Assembly (NCBI GenBank): GCA_913048065.1 | Contig: CAJWVG010000003.1 | Coordinates: 1-49,809, forward strand | Direction of reading: 5' to 3' | Length of the DNA stretch: 49,809 nucleotides | Source: an uncultured Gammaproteobacteria bacterium | GTDB lineage: Bacteria; Pseudomonadota; Gammaproteobacteria; GCA-002705445; GCA-002716945 | Shown here: one piece after another, positions 25,071 through 36,276 of the stretch | Numbering within the stretch: position 1 is the first letter of the stretch | Layout: every line of letters begins with the position of its first letter | Notes under the pieces: generated by a model | Databases searched by the model: none | The model's input: the letters and a program-made list of their open reading frames with translations, nothing else | What the model was told of the DNA's origin: nothing | Made by a program: the position numbers and the translations under genes

Positions 25071-26647
25071 TATTCAACTTTAGGTGCTTTTTCAAAAGAA
25101 TGATATGGTGGCGGTGATGACAAGGTCCATTCAAGGCCTTCTGCTCCGTCCCAAACTTTATCTTCTGCTGAAACTTTTTGTTTTAATGTATCAAATAAGA
25201 TATAAACAAAAAGTAATTGTGATAAACCAAAACCAAATGCTCCTACTGATGCAATGGCGTTAAAGTCGGCAAACTGAACAGCATAGTCAGGTATTCTTCT
25301 TGGCATACCTGCAAGTCCAACAAAATGCATAGGGAAAAAGGTTAAATTAACAAAAATAGTAGTCAACCAAAAATGTAGCTTACCGAGGCTCTCATTATAC
25401 ATTTTACCAGTCCACTTAGGTAACCAATAATAAACAGCTGCGATAATCGCAAATACAGCACCAGGAACTAGGACATAATGAAAATGTGCTACAACAAAAT
25501 AAGTATCATGATATTGAAAATCTGCAGGCACCATAGCTAACATCAATCCTGAAAATCCACCAATTGTAAATAAAACAATAAATGCTATTGCAAATAACAT
25601 GGGGGTTTCAAATGTCATGGAACCACGCCACATTGTTGCTACCCAATTAAAAACTTTTACTCCTGTAGGAACAGCAATTAACATTGTAGTAAGCATAAAA
25701 AATATTTCACCAGCTAATGGCATACCTACTGTAAACATATGATGAGCCCAAACTATGAACGATAATAAAGCAATTGATGCTGTTGCATAAACCATAGAAT
25801 CATATCCAAATAATTTCTTTCTAGAAAAGGCAGGAATAATTGTCGAAACTATTCCAAAAGCAGGCAGTATTAATATATAGACTTCTGGATGACCAAAAAA
25901 CCAAAATATATGTTGAAATAACACTGGATCACCGCCACCCGAAGCCGTAAAAAAACTTGTTCCGAAAAATCTATCTGTTAAGAGCATAGTAATCGCGCCA
26001 GCAAGCACAGGCATAGCTGCAATTAATAAAAATGCGGTAATCAGCCATGTCCAAACAAAAATCGGCATTTTCATTAGTGTCATTCCAGGCGCTCTCATAT
26101 TCAATATTGTTGCGATAACATTAATTGCTCCCAAAATTGAAGATAGTCCTAGCATATGAATTGATAAAATCACAAATGGCATCGAATCTCCACCTTGTAA
26201 AGATAATGGAGGATATAATGTCCAACCTGCTGCCGGCCCACCACTCTCAAAAAACAAAGTGCTAATCATCATAGTAAAAGCAAAAGGCAGTATCCAAAAA
26301 CTCCAGTTGTTTAATCTTGGAAGAGCCATATCAGGAGCTCCAATCATAATAGGTATCTGCCAGTTTGCAAGTCCCACAAAAGCAGGCATTACTGCGCCAA
26401 AAATCATTATTAAAGCATGCATTGTTGTCATTTGGTTAAAGAATCCAGGTACTACGAGTTGTAAGCCAGGCTGAAATAATTCTGCTCTTATCACTAGAGC
26501 CATTAAACCTCCAATAAAAAACATTATTAAACTAAACCATAAATATAGCGTCCCTATATCTTTGTGATTAGTTGTTGTAATCCACCTCATTATTCCTGAA
26601 GGTGTGTGATGATGATCATCATGTAGTTTATCTATATTGGCACTCAT
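25070..26647 (-). CDS. coxA: Cytochrome c oxidase subunit I (aa3 type)
   Basis: Catalytic haem-copper subunit that reduces O2 and pumps protons. The 525-residue protein has 12 membrane helices. [14 protein letters not shown] contains the CuB His, the cross-linked Tyr and the XGHPEV glutamate of A1-type oxidases. [10 protein letters not shown] gives two more CuB ligands. [14 protein letters not shown] contains the haem a3 and haem a ligands, and [14 protein letters not shown] the other haem a ligand. It lies between coxB and ctaG. The [17 protein letters not shown] start is typical. Confidence 0.98.
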   Translation of the reverse strand: MSANIDKLHDDHHHTPSGIMRWITTTNHKDIGTLYLWFSLIMFFIGGLMALVIRAELFQPGLQLVVPGFFNQMTTMHALIMIFGAVMPAFVGLANWQIPIMIGAPDMALPRLNNWSFWILPFAFTMMISTLFFESGGPAAGWTLYPPLSLQGGDSMPFVILSIHMLGLSSILGAINVIATILNMRAPGMTLMKMPIFVWTWLITAFLLIAAMPVLAGAITMLLTDRFFGTSFFTASGGGDPVLFQHIFWFFGHPEVYILILPAFGIVSTIIPAFSRKKLFGYDSMVYATASIALLSFIVWAHHMFTVGMPLAGEIFFMLTTMLIAVPTGVKVFNWVATMWRGSMTFETPMLFAIAFIVLFTIGGFSGLMLAMVPADFQYHDTYFVVAHFHYVLVPGAVFAIIAAVYYWLPKWTGKMYNESLGKLHFWLTTIFVNLTFFPMHFVGLAGMPRRIPDYAVQFADFNAIASVGAFGFGLSQLLFVYILFDTLKQKVSAEDKVWDGAEGLEWTLSSPPPYHSFEKAPKVE

Positions 26648-26659
26648 ATTATTTTCCTT

Positions 26660-27454
26660 TTATTTATTCTCAGCTACCTTGTTAGTTTTTTGGATAGATA
26701 CCCATTTATAATATTCTTGTTTTGGCACCGCTTTGACAACAATAGGCATAAATCCATGATCTTTGCCACATAGCTCAGCGCATTGTCCTCGATAAATTCC
26801 AGGCTCTTGGATATCGACCCATAATTCATTTACATATCCAGGTATAGCGTCTTTTTTGCCTCCTAGCTCTGGAACCCACCATGCATGTATCACATCACTT
26901 GCGGTTAGGAGAACTCTAACCTTTGTATCAGTTGGTAGTACTACATAGTTATCTACATCTCTTAAATAATTATCAACTTTTGTAACATCTACACCAGAAT
27001 TTAATCTTCTAGCAGTGTTGCTTTTAGTGTCAATCTTACTAAAAAAACTTATATTATCTTCCAGATATTCATATTGCCACATCCACTGATAACCTGTTAC
27101 CTTAAGGGTAATTTCAGAATCTCTTGTGTCTTCCATCATAATTAGAGCATTGGTTGCTGGTATTGCCATTCCAACTAAAATTAGAAATGGTATTACGGTC
27201 CAAATTATTTCCACTTTGGTGCTTTCATGGAATTTCGCAGGCTTATGTCCTACAGATTTACGGTGGTATATAATAGAGTACAACATAGCTCCAAAGACTA
27301 GAATCCCAATGACAACCGTAATATAAAAAATTAACATATGAATGTCATATGCTATCTCACTGGTCGGGGTGACGCCTCTAGGCATATTAGTTTCCCATGC
27401 AGCCGATGCAATTGCGGGAAATACTGATAATAATAAAACACTTAATTTTCTCAT
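26660..27454 (-). CDS. coxB: Cytochrome c oxidase subunit II
   Basis: Carries the CuA centre that receives electrons from cytochrome c. The 264-residue protein begins with a signal peptide (LSVLLLSVFPAIASA), then two membrane helices (about residues 40-62 and 88-105). A periplasmic cupredoxin domain holds HAWWVPELGGKKDAIPG and CAELCGKDHGFM, which supply the CuA ligands. No cytochrome c domain is fused at the C-terminus. It is the first gene of the cox run, and the 71-base gap before bioC contains no clear promoter on this strand. Confidence 0.97.
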   Translation of the reverse strand: MRKLSVLLLSVFPAIASAAWETNMPRGVTPTSEIAYDIHMLIFYITVVIGILVFGAMLYSIIYHRKSVGHKPAKFHESTKVEIIWTVIPFLILVGMAIPATNALIMMEDTRDSEITLKVTGYQWMWQYEYLEDNISFFSKIDTKSNTARRLNSGVDVTKVDNYLRDVDNYVVLPTDTKVRVLLTASDVIHAWWVPELGGKKDAIPGYVNELWVDIQEPGIYRGQCAELCGKDHGFMPIVVKAVPKQEYYKWVSIQKTNKVAENK

Positions 27455-27525
27455 TAATCTTCCTTATTTAATGAGCCCCATCATAACAAAATATTAGTAT
27501 TTATGGAATTTCTAATTTAATAAAA

Positions 27526-28353
27526 TTAAATTTTTTTAATGTTTATAACGTCAGTATTTTTATTAGGGTTATCTTTAATATTTTTCCAAGATACGCCATA
27601 TATCATCTCATATGTTACAGGGTATCTGCCATTATCTTCATTTTTTTCGTAAGAATTAGTGAGTTTCCTATAAGATTCTTTTGGCATATAAGAAGCTTTT
27701 CGACCTATAACGGTATTAGCACCAGTTTTTCTAAGTGATTTTAAAATATTAGCAAAGCTTGAATATTCTATTATTAGATTTTCCACATCCATAACAGGAT
27801 CATGAAAACCACATTTTAATAACGAGTCTCCATAAATATGCATATCTGTAAATGAATTTACATGTTGTTCGCCATCAATTTTTGCATAAGCCTTATTTAG
27901 CTCAATCAACGTGTTAGGACCAACCGTAGTAAACATAAAAACTCCCTTATTTTTTAAATATCTATGAATATCAGAAAAAATTTTTTCTATTTCTTCACAC
28001 CAATGCAGAGTAAAGCTAGATATAACTAAATCAAAAACTTCATTATCAAAAGGCATGTTTTCAGCATCAGCAACAACCAAGTTAAATTTAGTATTTTTTT
28101 TTCTACACTCTATTAACATATCAAGTGAAATATCTAAACAAGTTATTTTAGAAGCAGGAAATATTTGTTTTAAAATATTAGATAGATAACCTGTTCCACT
28201 TCCTAGGTCCAAAATAGTTTTGGGTTTGAACTTCATAAGCTTTAATCGTTCTATCATTCTTTTTGATACTTCATTTTGTACTAGAGAATATTCCTCATAA
28301 GTTGAAGACTTAGAATTAAATGATTTAGCTATTTTCTTTTTATAGTTTTCCAT
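27526..28353 (-). CDS. bioC: Malonyl-ACP O-methyltransferase BioC
   Basis: Methylates the malonyl group to start pimelate synthesis for biotin. The 275-residue class I methyltransferase has ILDLGSGTGYLSNIL (SAM motif I), CLDISLDML, and the BioC-typical SSFTLHWCEEIEKIFSDI followed by KGVFMFTTVGPNTLIEL. It lies nine bases after bioH on the same strand, so the enzyme that adds the methyl ester and the one that removes it are adjacent. Similar ubiquinone-type methyltransferases are excluded by the WC and TxGPNTL blocks. Confidence 0.92.
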   Translation of the reverse strand: MENYKKKIAKSFNSKSSTYEEYSLVQNEVSKRMIERLKLMKFKPKTILDLGSGTGYLSNILKQIFPASKITCLDISLDMLIECRKKNTKFNLVVADAENMPFDNEVFDLVISSFTLHWCEEIEKIFSDIHRYLKNKGVFMFTTVGPNTLIELNKAYAKIDGEQHVNSFTDMHIYGDSLLKCGFHDPVMDVENLIIEYSSFANILKSLRKTGANTVIGRKASYMPKESYRKLTNSYEKNEDNGRYPVTYEMIYGVSWKNIKDNPNKNTDVINIKKI

Positions 28354-28362
28354 ACTATTTAT

Positions 28363-29076
28363 CTAAATTGAATTTTCTATTAAAGAATATATTTCTTTAT
28401 TTCTAGAAATGAAAGGTAAATGCCCTACATCTTTAATTATTTTTTTTTGTATAAATTTATTATCTAATCCTTTAAGGTATTCCATATCATTGAAAATGTC
28501 ATTTTCGGAGTTAATAAGAATAATATCTCTTTGGATATTTTCTATATCATGTTTAAAATTTTCCATATATTCTAAATTTTTTATGAGCTCATTATTGCTA
28601 GGCCAATAAGAATCATAATAAATTTTATTGAGCATTATTAACTCTTGTTTCAGATATTTTGAATGTCTTAAAACTTCGTATGTGAATTTTTGAATTGTTT
28701 TTTCTCTGCGGAGCCTTAAATTACTTTTTAATTGAGCAATGTTCTCTGGATTCAGAATAGTTTTATTTTTCCCCATTATGTTTAAATTAGTATTTATAAG
28801 AAAGATTTTTTTTATGTTCGAGTTAATAGATGAATAGCTTTTTAATGCTAGTAATCCGCCATATGACCAGCCAACAACTATAGTGGGGTGATTGATATCT
28901 GAAAAAATCCGGTCACAAAATTTTTGATGATCAAGTTTTAATGTTTTATTTTTTCCATAACCAGGTAAATCATACATTTTAACTGAGTGTTTTGTGTGAA
29001 AATAATTTCTAATACCGCACCAAACTTTACTATCGAAAAGCCAACCATGTATAAAAATAATATTTAAATTTTGCAT
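28363..29076 (-). CDS. bioH: Pimeloyl-ACP methyl ester carboxylesterase BioH
   Basis: Alpha/beta hydrolase that removes the methyl ester from pimeloyl-ACP, ending chain elongation. The 237-residue protein has IIFIHGWLFDSKVW (oxyanion loop), the nucleophile elbow VVGWSYGGLLAL (catalytic Ser about residue 70), an Asp in NSENDIFNDM and the His in DVGHLPFIS. This is the BioH pattern (GWS.GG, GHAPF.S). It is paired with bioC. It is somewhat shorter than E. coli BioH (256) but has a complete triad. Confidence 0.9.
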   Translation of the reverse strand: MQNLNIIFIHGWLFDSKVWCGIRNYFHTKHSVKMYDLPGYGKNKTLKLDHQKFCDRIFSDINHPTIVVGWSYGGLLALKSYSSINSNIKKIFLINTNLNIMGKNKTILNPENIAQLKSNLRLRREKTIQKFTYEVLRHSKYLKQELIMLNKIYYDSYWPSNNELIKNLEYMENFKHDIENIQRDIILINSENDIFNDMEYLKGLDNKFIQKKIIKDVGHLPFISRNKEIYSLIENSI

Positions 29077-29127
29077 ATTTTGAAAGGTAATCTATCATTA
29101 CTGTAATATTAATTATATATTAATCAG

Positions 29128-29721
29128 ATGTTAGAAAATATGTTGATTATAGATATGTTGGTAGTCTCTTTAATACTATACATTATTGGCTCAATTCCAT
29201 TTGCTGTTATTATATCAGCTTTATTTAGGCTGCCAGACCCAAGATCATTTGGATCAAATAACCCAGGGGCAACCAATGTTATGAGAAGTGGAAATAAATA
29301 TGCTGGGATTTTTACTTTAATAGGTGATGCTCTGAAAGGATATATCCCCGTATATGTTTTACTAACCATGGGTTTTGAAAATTATGAAACATATCTCTTG
29401 TCTTTCCTCATACTGATTGGACATACATTTCCAATATTTTTAAAATTTAAAGGTGGCAAAGGAGTTGCTACATCTCTTGGAATACTCCTATCACTAAATA
29501 TATTAATTGGTCTATTTTTTATAGTTATATGGTTATTTATGTATTACCTTTTCAAAATTTCTGGTGTATCAGCTTTAGTGGGCTTTCTATTTTTGCCATT
29601 ATATTTCTTTTTGCTAAATGAAAATAGTTATATGACTGCAATATCATTCTTAAATCTTGTTTTTATTTTTTTAACCCATAAAAGTAATATAATATGTTTT
29701 TTAACTAATAAACCTCGATGA
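29128..29721 (+). CDS. plsY: Acyl-phosphate glycerol-3-phosphate acyltransferase PlsY
   Basis: First membrane-bound acylation step of phospholipid synthesis, using acyl phosphate. The 197-residue, five-helix protein has the three family motifs: SIPFAVIIS near the start, RSFGSNNPGATNVMRSG (about residues 34-50, usually GSGNPGATN), and FKGGKGVATSLG (about residues 109-120). The Met at position 5 is an alternative start. Its last 21 bases overlap tsaD in antisense. It is divergent from bioH. Confidence 0.95.
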   Translation: MLENMLIIDMLVVSLILYIIGSIPFAVIISALFRLPDPRSFGSNNPGATNVMRSGNKYAGIFTLIGDALKGYIPVYVLLTMGFENYETYLLSFLILIGHTFPIFLKFKGGKGVATSLGILLSLNILIGLFFIVIWLFMYYLFKISGVSALVGFLFLPLYFFLLNENSYMTAISFLNLVFIFLTHKSNIICFLTNKPR

Positions 29722-30696
29722 AGGATGGGGGGTGATTTCCAAAGAATTTGTTAAATCTACCTTTGATTTTAGCCAGCCCATATATGCAATCATAGCTCCA
29801 TTATCGGTACTAAATTCCAAATCTGGGAAATATACTATTGAATCACTTTTTTCCTTATCAAATCTTTCTCGAAGCTTTTTATTAGCGCTAACACCACCAG
29901 CGACTACTATATTTTTAATTTTTAGGTTTTTCGAGGCTTTTAAAGTTTTTGAGATTAAAACATCTATGATTGAATTTTCAAAATCAAATGCAATCTCTGA
30001 AATTATTTCACTATTTAATTCTGTTTTATTAATTACTTGTGTAACATGCGTTTTTAATCCACTAAAACTAAAATTATAGCATTTAGTATTAATCATTGGT
30101 CGTGGGAAGTTATATGATGATGATTTTGTTTTTTCAGACATTTTTGAAATTTCAGGTCCCCCGGGATAAGATAAACCCAAATGTCTAGCAACCTTATCGA
30201 AGACTTCTCCAGCAGAATCATCTAATGTTTTCCCAATAATTTCATGTTGTGTATTATTTTTAATTAGAGATAGCATTGTGTGTCCACCTGAAACTAATAA
30301 AGATATGAATGGTGGTTTGAGATTTTTTTCGGAAATCATAGCTGAAAATATATGAGCTTCTAAATGGTCTATTTCAATAGCTTTTATGTTGAGAGACCAT
30401 GCAAGTGACTTTGCAAATGATGCTCCTGTTAATAATGGACCTAATAAACCCGGGCCATTTGTAAAAGCAATTAAATCGATATTTTTCAATTGAATTTCTA
30501 CTTGATTCAATAACTCTTCCAATAAAGGCACTAATTTTAACACATGATCTCTTGATGCTAATTCTGGTACAACTCCTCCATATTTACCATGTATGTTATG
30601 CTGGGAGTTTACTATGTGTCCTAGAATTCCTCTTTCAGAATGGTATAAGGCTAGTCCTGTTTCATCACATGAAGATTCAATCCCAAGTATTATCAT
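29701..30696 (-). CDS. tsaD: tRNA N6-threonylcarbamoyladenosine transferase TsaD
   Basis: Catalytic subunit for the t6A37 modification of ANN-decoding tRNAs. The 331-residue ASKHA-fold protein has ILGIESSCDETGLALY at the N-terminus, the metal-binding HLEAHIFSA (HxxxH, about residues 110-114), LLVSGGHTMLSL, GEVFDKVARHLGLSYPGGPEI, and VVAGGVSANKKLRE. All are present, and length is normal. It is divergent from rpsU, an arrangement usual in beta- and gammaproteobacteria. Confidence 0.97.
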   Translation of the reverse strand: MIILGIESSCDETGLALYHSERGILGHIVNSQHNIHGKYGGVVPELASRDHVLKLVPLLEELLNQVEIQLKNIDLIAFTNGPGLLGPLLTGASFAKSLAWSLNIKAIEIDHLEAHIFSAMISEKNLKPPFISLLVSGGHTMLSLIKNNTQHEIIGKTLDDSAGEVFDKVARHLGLSYPGGPEISKMSEKTKSSSYNFPRPMINTKCYNFSFSGLKTHVTQVINKTELNSEIISEIAFDFENSIIDVLISKTLKASKNLKIKNIVVAGGVSANKKLRERFDKEKSDSIVYFPDLEFSTDNGAMIAYMGWLKSKVDLTNSLEITPHPSSRFIS

Positions 30697-30780
30697 ATCT
30701 ATCTCAAATTGCTTAAATTCATTGCTTTATTAATATAATCAAGTAATATTACGCCATTATAAACTATTTTATGAGATTTT

Positions 30781-31005
30781 ATGCCAAGTGTACAAGTTAG
30801 AGAAAATGAGCCATTTGAAATAGCCCTGAGAAGGTTTAAAAGAGGTTGCGAGAAAGCTGGTATTCTCACAGAAACACGTAGACGTGAGTTTTATGAAAAA
30901 CCTACTGCAATGAGAAAAAGAAAAATTGCTGCTGCAACCAAAAGACATAAAAGAAAGGTAAGTATGTCTGCTATTAGAAAAAAACCTCCATATAAAAAAT
31001 TCTAG
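30781..31005 (+). CDS. rpsU: 30S ribosomal protein S21 (bS21)
   Basis: A 74-residue basic ribosomal protein: [20 protein letters not shown], then [20 protein letters not shown] and an Arg/Lys-rich tail. This is the bS21 pattern, though the tail KKPPYKKF is a few residues longer than in E. coli. The ribosome-binding site GAG is seven bases before the ATG. It is followed 17 bases later by the YqeY gene. The usual next genes, dnaG and rpoD, are absent here; dnaG is about 9.7 kb away. Confidence 0.96.
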   Translation: MPSVQVRENEPFEIALRRFKRGCEKAGILTETRRREFYEKPTAMRKRKIAAATKRHKRKVSMSAIRKKPPYKKF

Positions 31006-31022
31006 TTCTTGATTAACTATCA

Positions 31023-31463
31023 ATGAAGTCAATAATTCAAAAAGATATAATTCAATTAATGAAGTCTGGTCAAAAAGATAAAGTTGAAAAACTAAGATTC
31101 ATATTATCGTTTATTACTCAGGAAGAGAAAGATAAAAATAAAGAATTATCAGATAGTGAAATAATACAGATACTTAAAAAGGCATTAAAAAGAAATCAAG
31201 ATTCATATGAACAATTTACAAAAGCTGGTAGAGAAGATTTAGCATCTAAAGAAAAAGAAGAAATTCTGATTATTCAAAATTATCTTCCTGAAGAAATGAC
31301 CGAAGAAGAGATTATTAAAATCATACAAGAAACAATTACTTCTATAGGTGCAACATCAATGAAAGACATGGGTAAAGTAATTGGTATGATTAAAAAAAAT
31401 CATGGTGATAATGCAGATATGTCATTAGTAAGTAAGCATGTCAAATCATTGCTCAATTCATAG
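31023..31463 (+). CDS. GatB/YqeY domain-containing protein
   Basis: A 146-residue helical protein of the YqeY family, related to the C-terminal tRNA-binding domain of GatB. It shows KVEKLRFILSFI near the start (family: LR.I.aaIk), the central RNQDSYEQFTKAGREDLASKEKEEI (family: S...f..agR.dLa.kE..Ei) and NYLPEEMTEEEI, with MGKVIGMIKKNH near the C-terminus. A role in tRNA-dependent amidation or aminoacyl-tRNA quality control is suspected but unproven. It lies directly after rpsU, the usual position in this group. Confidence 0.92.
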   Translation: MKSIIQKDIIQLMKSGQKDKVEKLRFILSFITQEEKDKNKELSDSEIIQILKKALKRNQDSYEQFTKAGREDLASKEKEEILIIQNYLPEEMTEEEIIKIIQETITSIGATSMKDMGKVIGMIKKNHGDNADMSLVSKHVKSLLNS

Positions 31464-31485
31464 ATTAGAGTTTATTTTTTTCTAA

Positions 31486-32067
31486 TTATGATTGTTCTTC
31501 TGCATCAGTTCTTATATTTTGTAATGCATTAATCAATGTATTTCTTTCATTTATATTTTCTGGGTCAAAATATTGTTTTAAACTTGTCCACTTTAAAAAA
31601 TTGATATTATCTAGAGCCCTTGTTTTATTTTGATCTAGATTATTGTCAACATAATCCCTCCTCGTTTTTAAAACCCAGGTTACAAGTGGATCTTGTACCC
31701 CATAATTTGTTTGATTATAATCAGCTGGAACATAACAATGTCCACGTTCTTTTTTGTATTTCATTAACTTCTCTAGCATTTCTTCCCAATGTGTTTTTTC
31801 TTGTTTGTCATCCTCCGGTTGATCTGATACATCATATTGTTCAAGAAATAAAAATAGTTTTTTAGTTGGTCTAGGCCAATGATATATGCCTCTGTTAAGC
31901 CAGCTAGCTGTATGGAAAACATCTGTATTGTCCTTTAGATACATTGCAAATTCGTCTATAGGAACTCTATATCTTTTGGAATCTACAGAAAAACTAATGG
32001 CTGTATTAGTATTTAATAGTTCTCTATAGATGGTGAGTCTAGTTGTTTTTCTTATTTTATATGACAT
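31486..32067 (-). CDS. Orphan helicase-associated (HA) domain protein, function unknown
   Basis: A 193-residue soluble protein. Residues of about 88-155 match the short helicase-associated repeat (PF03457 as I recall it): WEEMLEKLMKYKKERGHCYVP, then LVTWVLKTRRDY, LDQNKTRALDNINFLKW, that is W..m...L..yk...Gh..VP, L..Wv...R, and L...r...L..i.F.W. There is only one copy and no helicase motor. The N-terminal 85 residues (ending WPRPTKKLFLFLEQYD) are not recognised, and the C-terminus is acidic. It sits alone on the minus strand between the YqeY gene and gltD, where other genomes carry dnaG, with an AT-rich 118-base upstream region. Function is not known. Confidence 0.65.
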   Translation of the reverse strand: MSYKIRKTTRLTIYRELLNTNTAISFSVDSKRYRVPIDEFAMYLKDNTDVFHTASWLNRGIYHWPRPTKKLFLFLEQYDVSDQPEDDKQEKTHWEEMLEKLMKYKKERGHCYVPADYNQTNYGVQDPLVTWVLKTRRDYVDNNLDQNKTRALDNINFLKWTSLKQYFDPENINERNTLINALQNIRTDAEEQS

Positions 32068-34658
<2,591 letters not shown>

Positions 34659-34661
34659 TTT

Positions 34662-35171
34662 ATGAAAATAAATAATATATTAATAATTGGCCCAATGGGA
34701 TCTGGAAAGTCATCGATAGGCAAGATTCTTGCTAAAAGAACTTCTAAGAAGTTCTTAGATATAGACTTTCAGATTATAAAAAACCAGGGTATGAATATTT
34801 CAGAAATATTTGAGAAATATGGGGAAGAATATTTTAGGGATCTAGAAAAAAAAGAATTAGAGAAATTGGATAATATCGAAGACTATATTATATCCACCGG
34901 AGGTGGCATAATCTTAAAACAAGAAAATATTGATATGATGAAAAAGATTGGATTAATATTATTTCTAGATATTGATATCAATGCACAACTTGAGCGTGTA
35001 AAAAATAAAAAAAATAGACCATTAATAGATAATGATAATGTAGAATCAAGTTTACTTGCTTTAAAGAAATATAGAGACCCTATATATAATAGTATTTGCG
35101 ATTATATAATAGATGTATCTAATAAAGAAAAGAATGTAATTATAAAAGAAATAGAGAAGATAATACTATGA
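34662..35171 (+). CDS. aroK: Shikimate kinase
   Basis: Phosphorylates shikimate with ATP in the aromatic amino acid pathway. The 169-residue protein has the Walker A loop GPMGSGKSSIGK (residues 10-21), the shikimate-binding DIDFQI with its Asp, FRDLEKKELE (conserved Arg) and STGGGIIL, then the lid Arg in NRPLI. All are typical. It is three bases after hemE and overlaps aroB by four bases (ATGA), the classic aroKB pair. Confidence 0.96.
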   Translation: MKINNILIIGPMGSGKSSIGKILAKRTSKKFLDIDFQIIKNQGMNISEIFEKYGEEYFRDLEKKELEKLDNIEDYIISTGGGIILKQENIDMMKKIGLILFLDIDINAQLERVKNKKNRPLIDNDNVESSLLALKKYRDPIYNSICDYIIDVSNKEKNVIIKEIEKIIL

Positions 35172-36244
35172 AAAAAGTCATACTCAAAATTGATAAAAAG
35201 AATATTCCTATTTTTATCGGTGATCATATTATCACCAAAATAGACTTTTCAAAATATATAAAAGGAAATGATGTCGTAATAATAACCAATAAAGTATTAG
35301 CTAAATTACATCTTGATAAATTAAAAAAGTCTTTTAAAAAATTTAACTTAAATACCTTTGTACTGCCAGATGGTGAAAAGTACAAAGATATTAATTCGTT
35401 TACAAAAATACATGATTTCTTAATAAAAAATAAATATGGAAGAGATTTAACCATTATTGCTTTTGGTGGTGGTGTAATTGGGGATTTAGCAAGTTTTTCA
35501 GCTGATACATTTCTTAGGGGAGTTAATCTAATACATATTCCAACCACTCTACTAGCTCAAGTTGATTCTTCTGTTGGTGGTAAATCTGGTATTAATCATT
35601 CACTAGGTAAAAACTTAATTGGAAGCTTTAAACATCCAGAGGTCATTATTATGGATACTTCATATCACAAAACTCTTCCAAAGAAAGAATTTGTATCTGG
35701 TATAGCTGAAGTTATTAAATATGGAATTATAGGTAGTAAAACATTTTTAAAATGGCTCAATACCAATGCGGAATCTATATTAATGAAAAAGAAAGAATAT
35801 TTAGTTAAACTAATATATGCATCTGTAAAAGCTAAATCTCAGGTTGTTCAGAAAGATGAAAAAGAATCTGGTATAAGAGCATATTTAAACTATGGTCATA
35901 CATTAGGGCATGCCATTGAATCATCAAAAAAATATAAAGGCATATTACATGGTGAAGCTGTTAGTATTGGAATGACTTTTGCATCATTTATTTCTGCAGA
36001 GAAAAGTACACTGTCGATAGAAGAATTTAATTTAATTGAGAATACATTAATTAAATTTGGACTACCTGTGTCTATTCCACACAATATACCATGCGCAAAA
36101 ATTATTAAACATATAGATTTTGATAAAAAAAAGAAACAAGGTAAAAATAATTTTGTTTTATTAAACTCTATTGGTAAGTGCTATATAACTAATTCCTTAG
36201 ACATAAAGTATATTGAAAAATTAGTTAAATCATTTCAAAATTAA
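35168..36244 (+). CDS. aroB: 3-dehydroquinate synthase
   Basis: Second step of the shikimate pathway: NAD- and metal-dependent conversion of DAHP to 3-dehydroquinate. The 358-residue protein shows LPDGEKYKDI, AFGGGVIGDLASFSADTFLRG, IPTTLLAQVDSSVGGKSGIN, and the metal ligands in GIAEVIKYGII, NYGHTLGHAIE and LHGEAVSIGM. It is translationally coupled to aroK. The gap to gltB is only 32 bases. Confidence 0.97.
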   Translation: MKKVILKIDKKNIPIFIGDHIITKIDFSKYIKGNDVVIITNKVLAKLHLDKLKKSFKKFNLNTFVLPDGEKYKDINSFTKIHDFLIKNKYGRDLTIIAFGGGVIGDLASFSADTFLRGVNLIHIPTTLLAQVDSSVGGKSGINHSLGKNLIGSFKHPEVIIMDTSYHKTLPKKEFVSGIAEVIKYGIIGSKTFLKWLNTNAESILMKKKEYLVKLIYASVKAKSQVVQKDEKESGIRAYLNYGHTLGHAIESSKKYKGILHGEAVSIGMTFASFISAEKSTLSIEEFNLIENTLIKFGLPVSIPHNIPCAKIIKHIDFDKKKKQGKNNFVLLNSIGKCYITNSLDIKYIEKLVKSFQN

Positions 36245-36276
36245 AAAAAGTAATAATATGATATTATAATGCTAGT

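Noticed and set aside
27514-27532. Hairpin AATTTAAT-AAA-ATTAAATT followed by a T-run on the plus strand near the end of bioC.
   Set aside because: The T-run follows the stem only on the plus strand, where no gene ends; bioC is read on the minus strand. The stem is entirely A/T, so it is likely composition.
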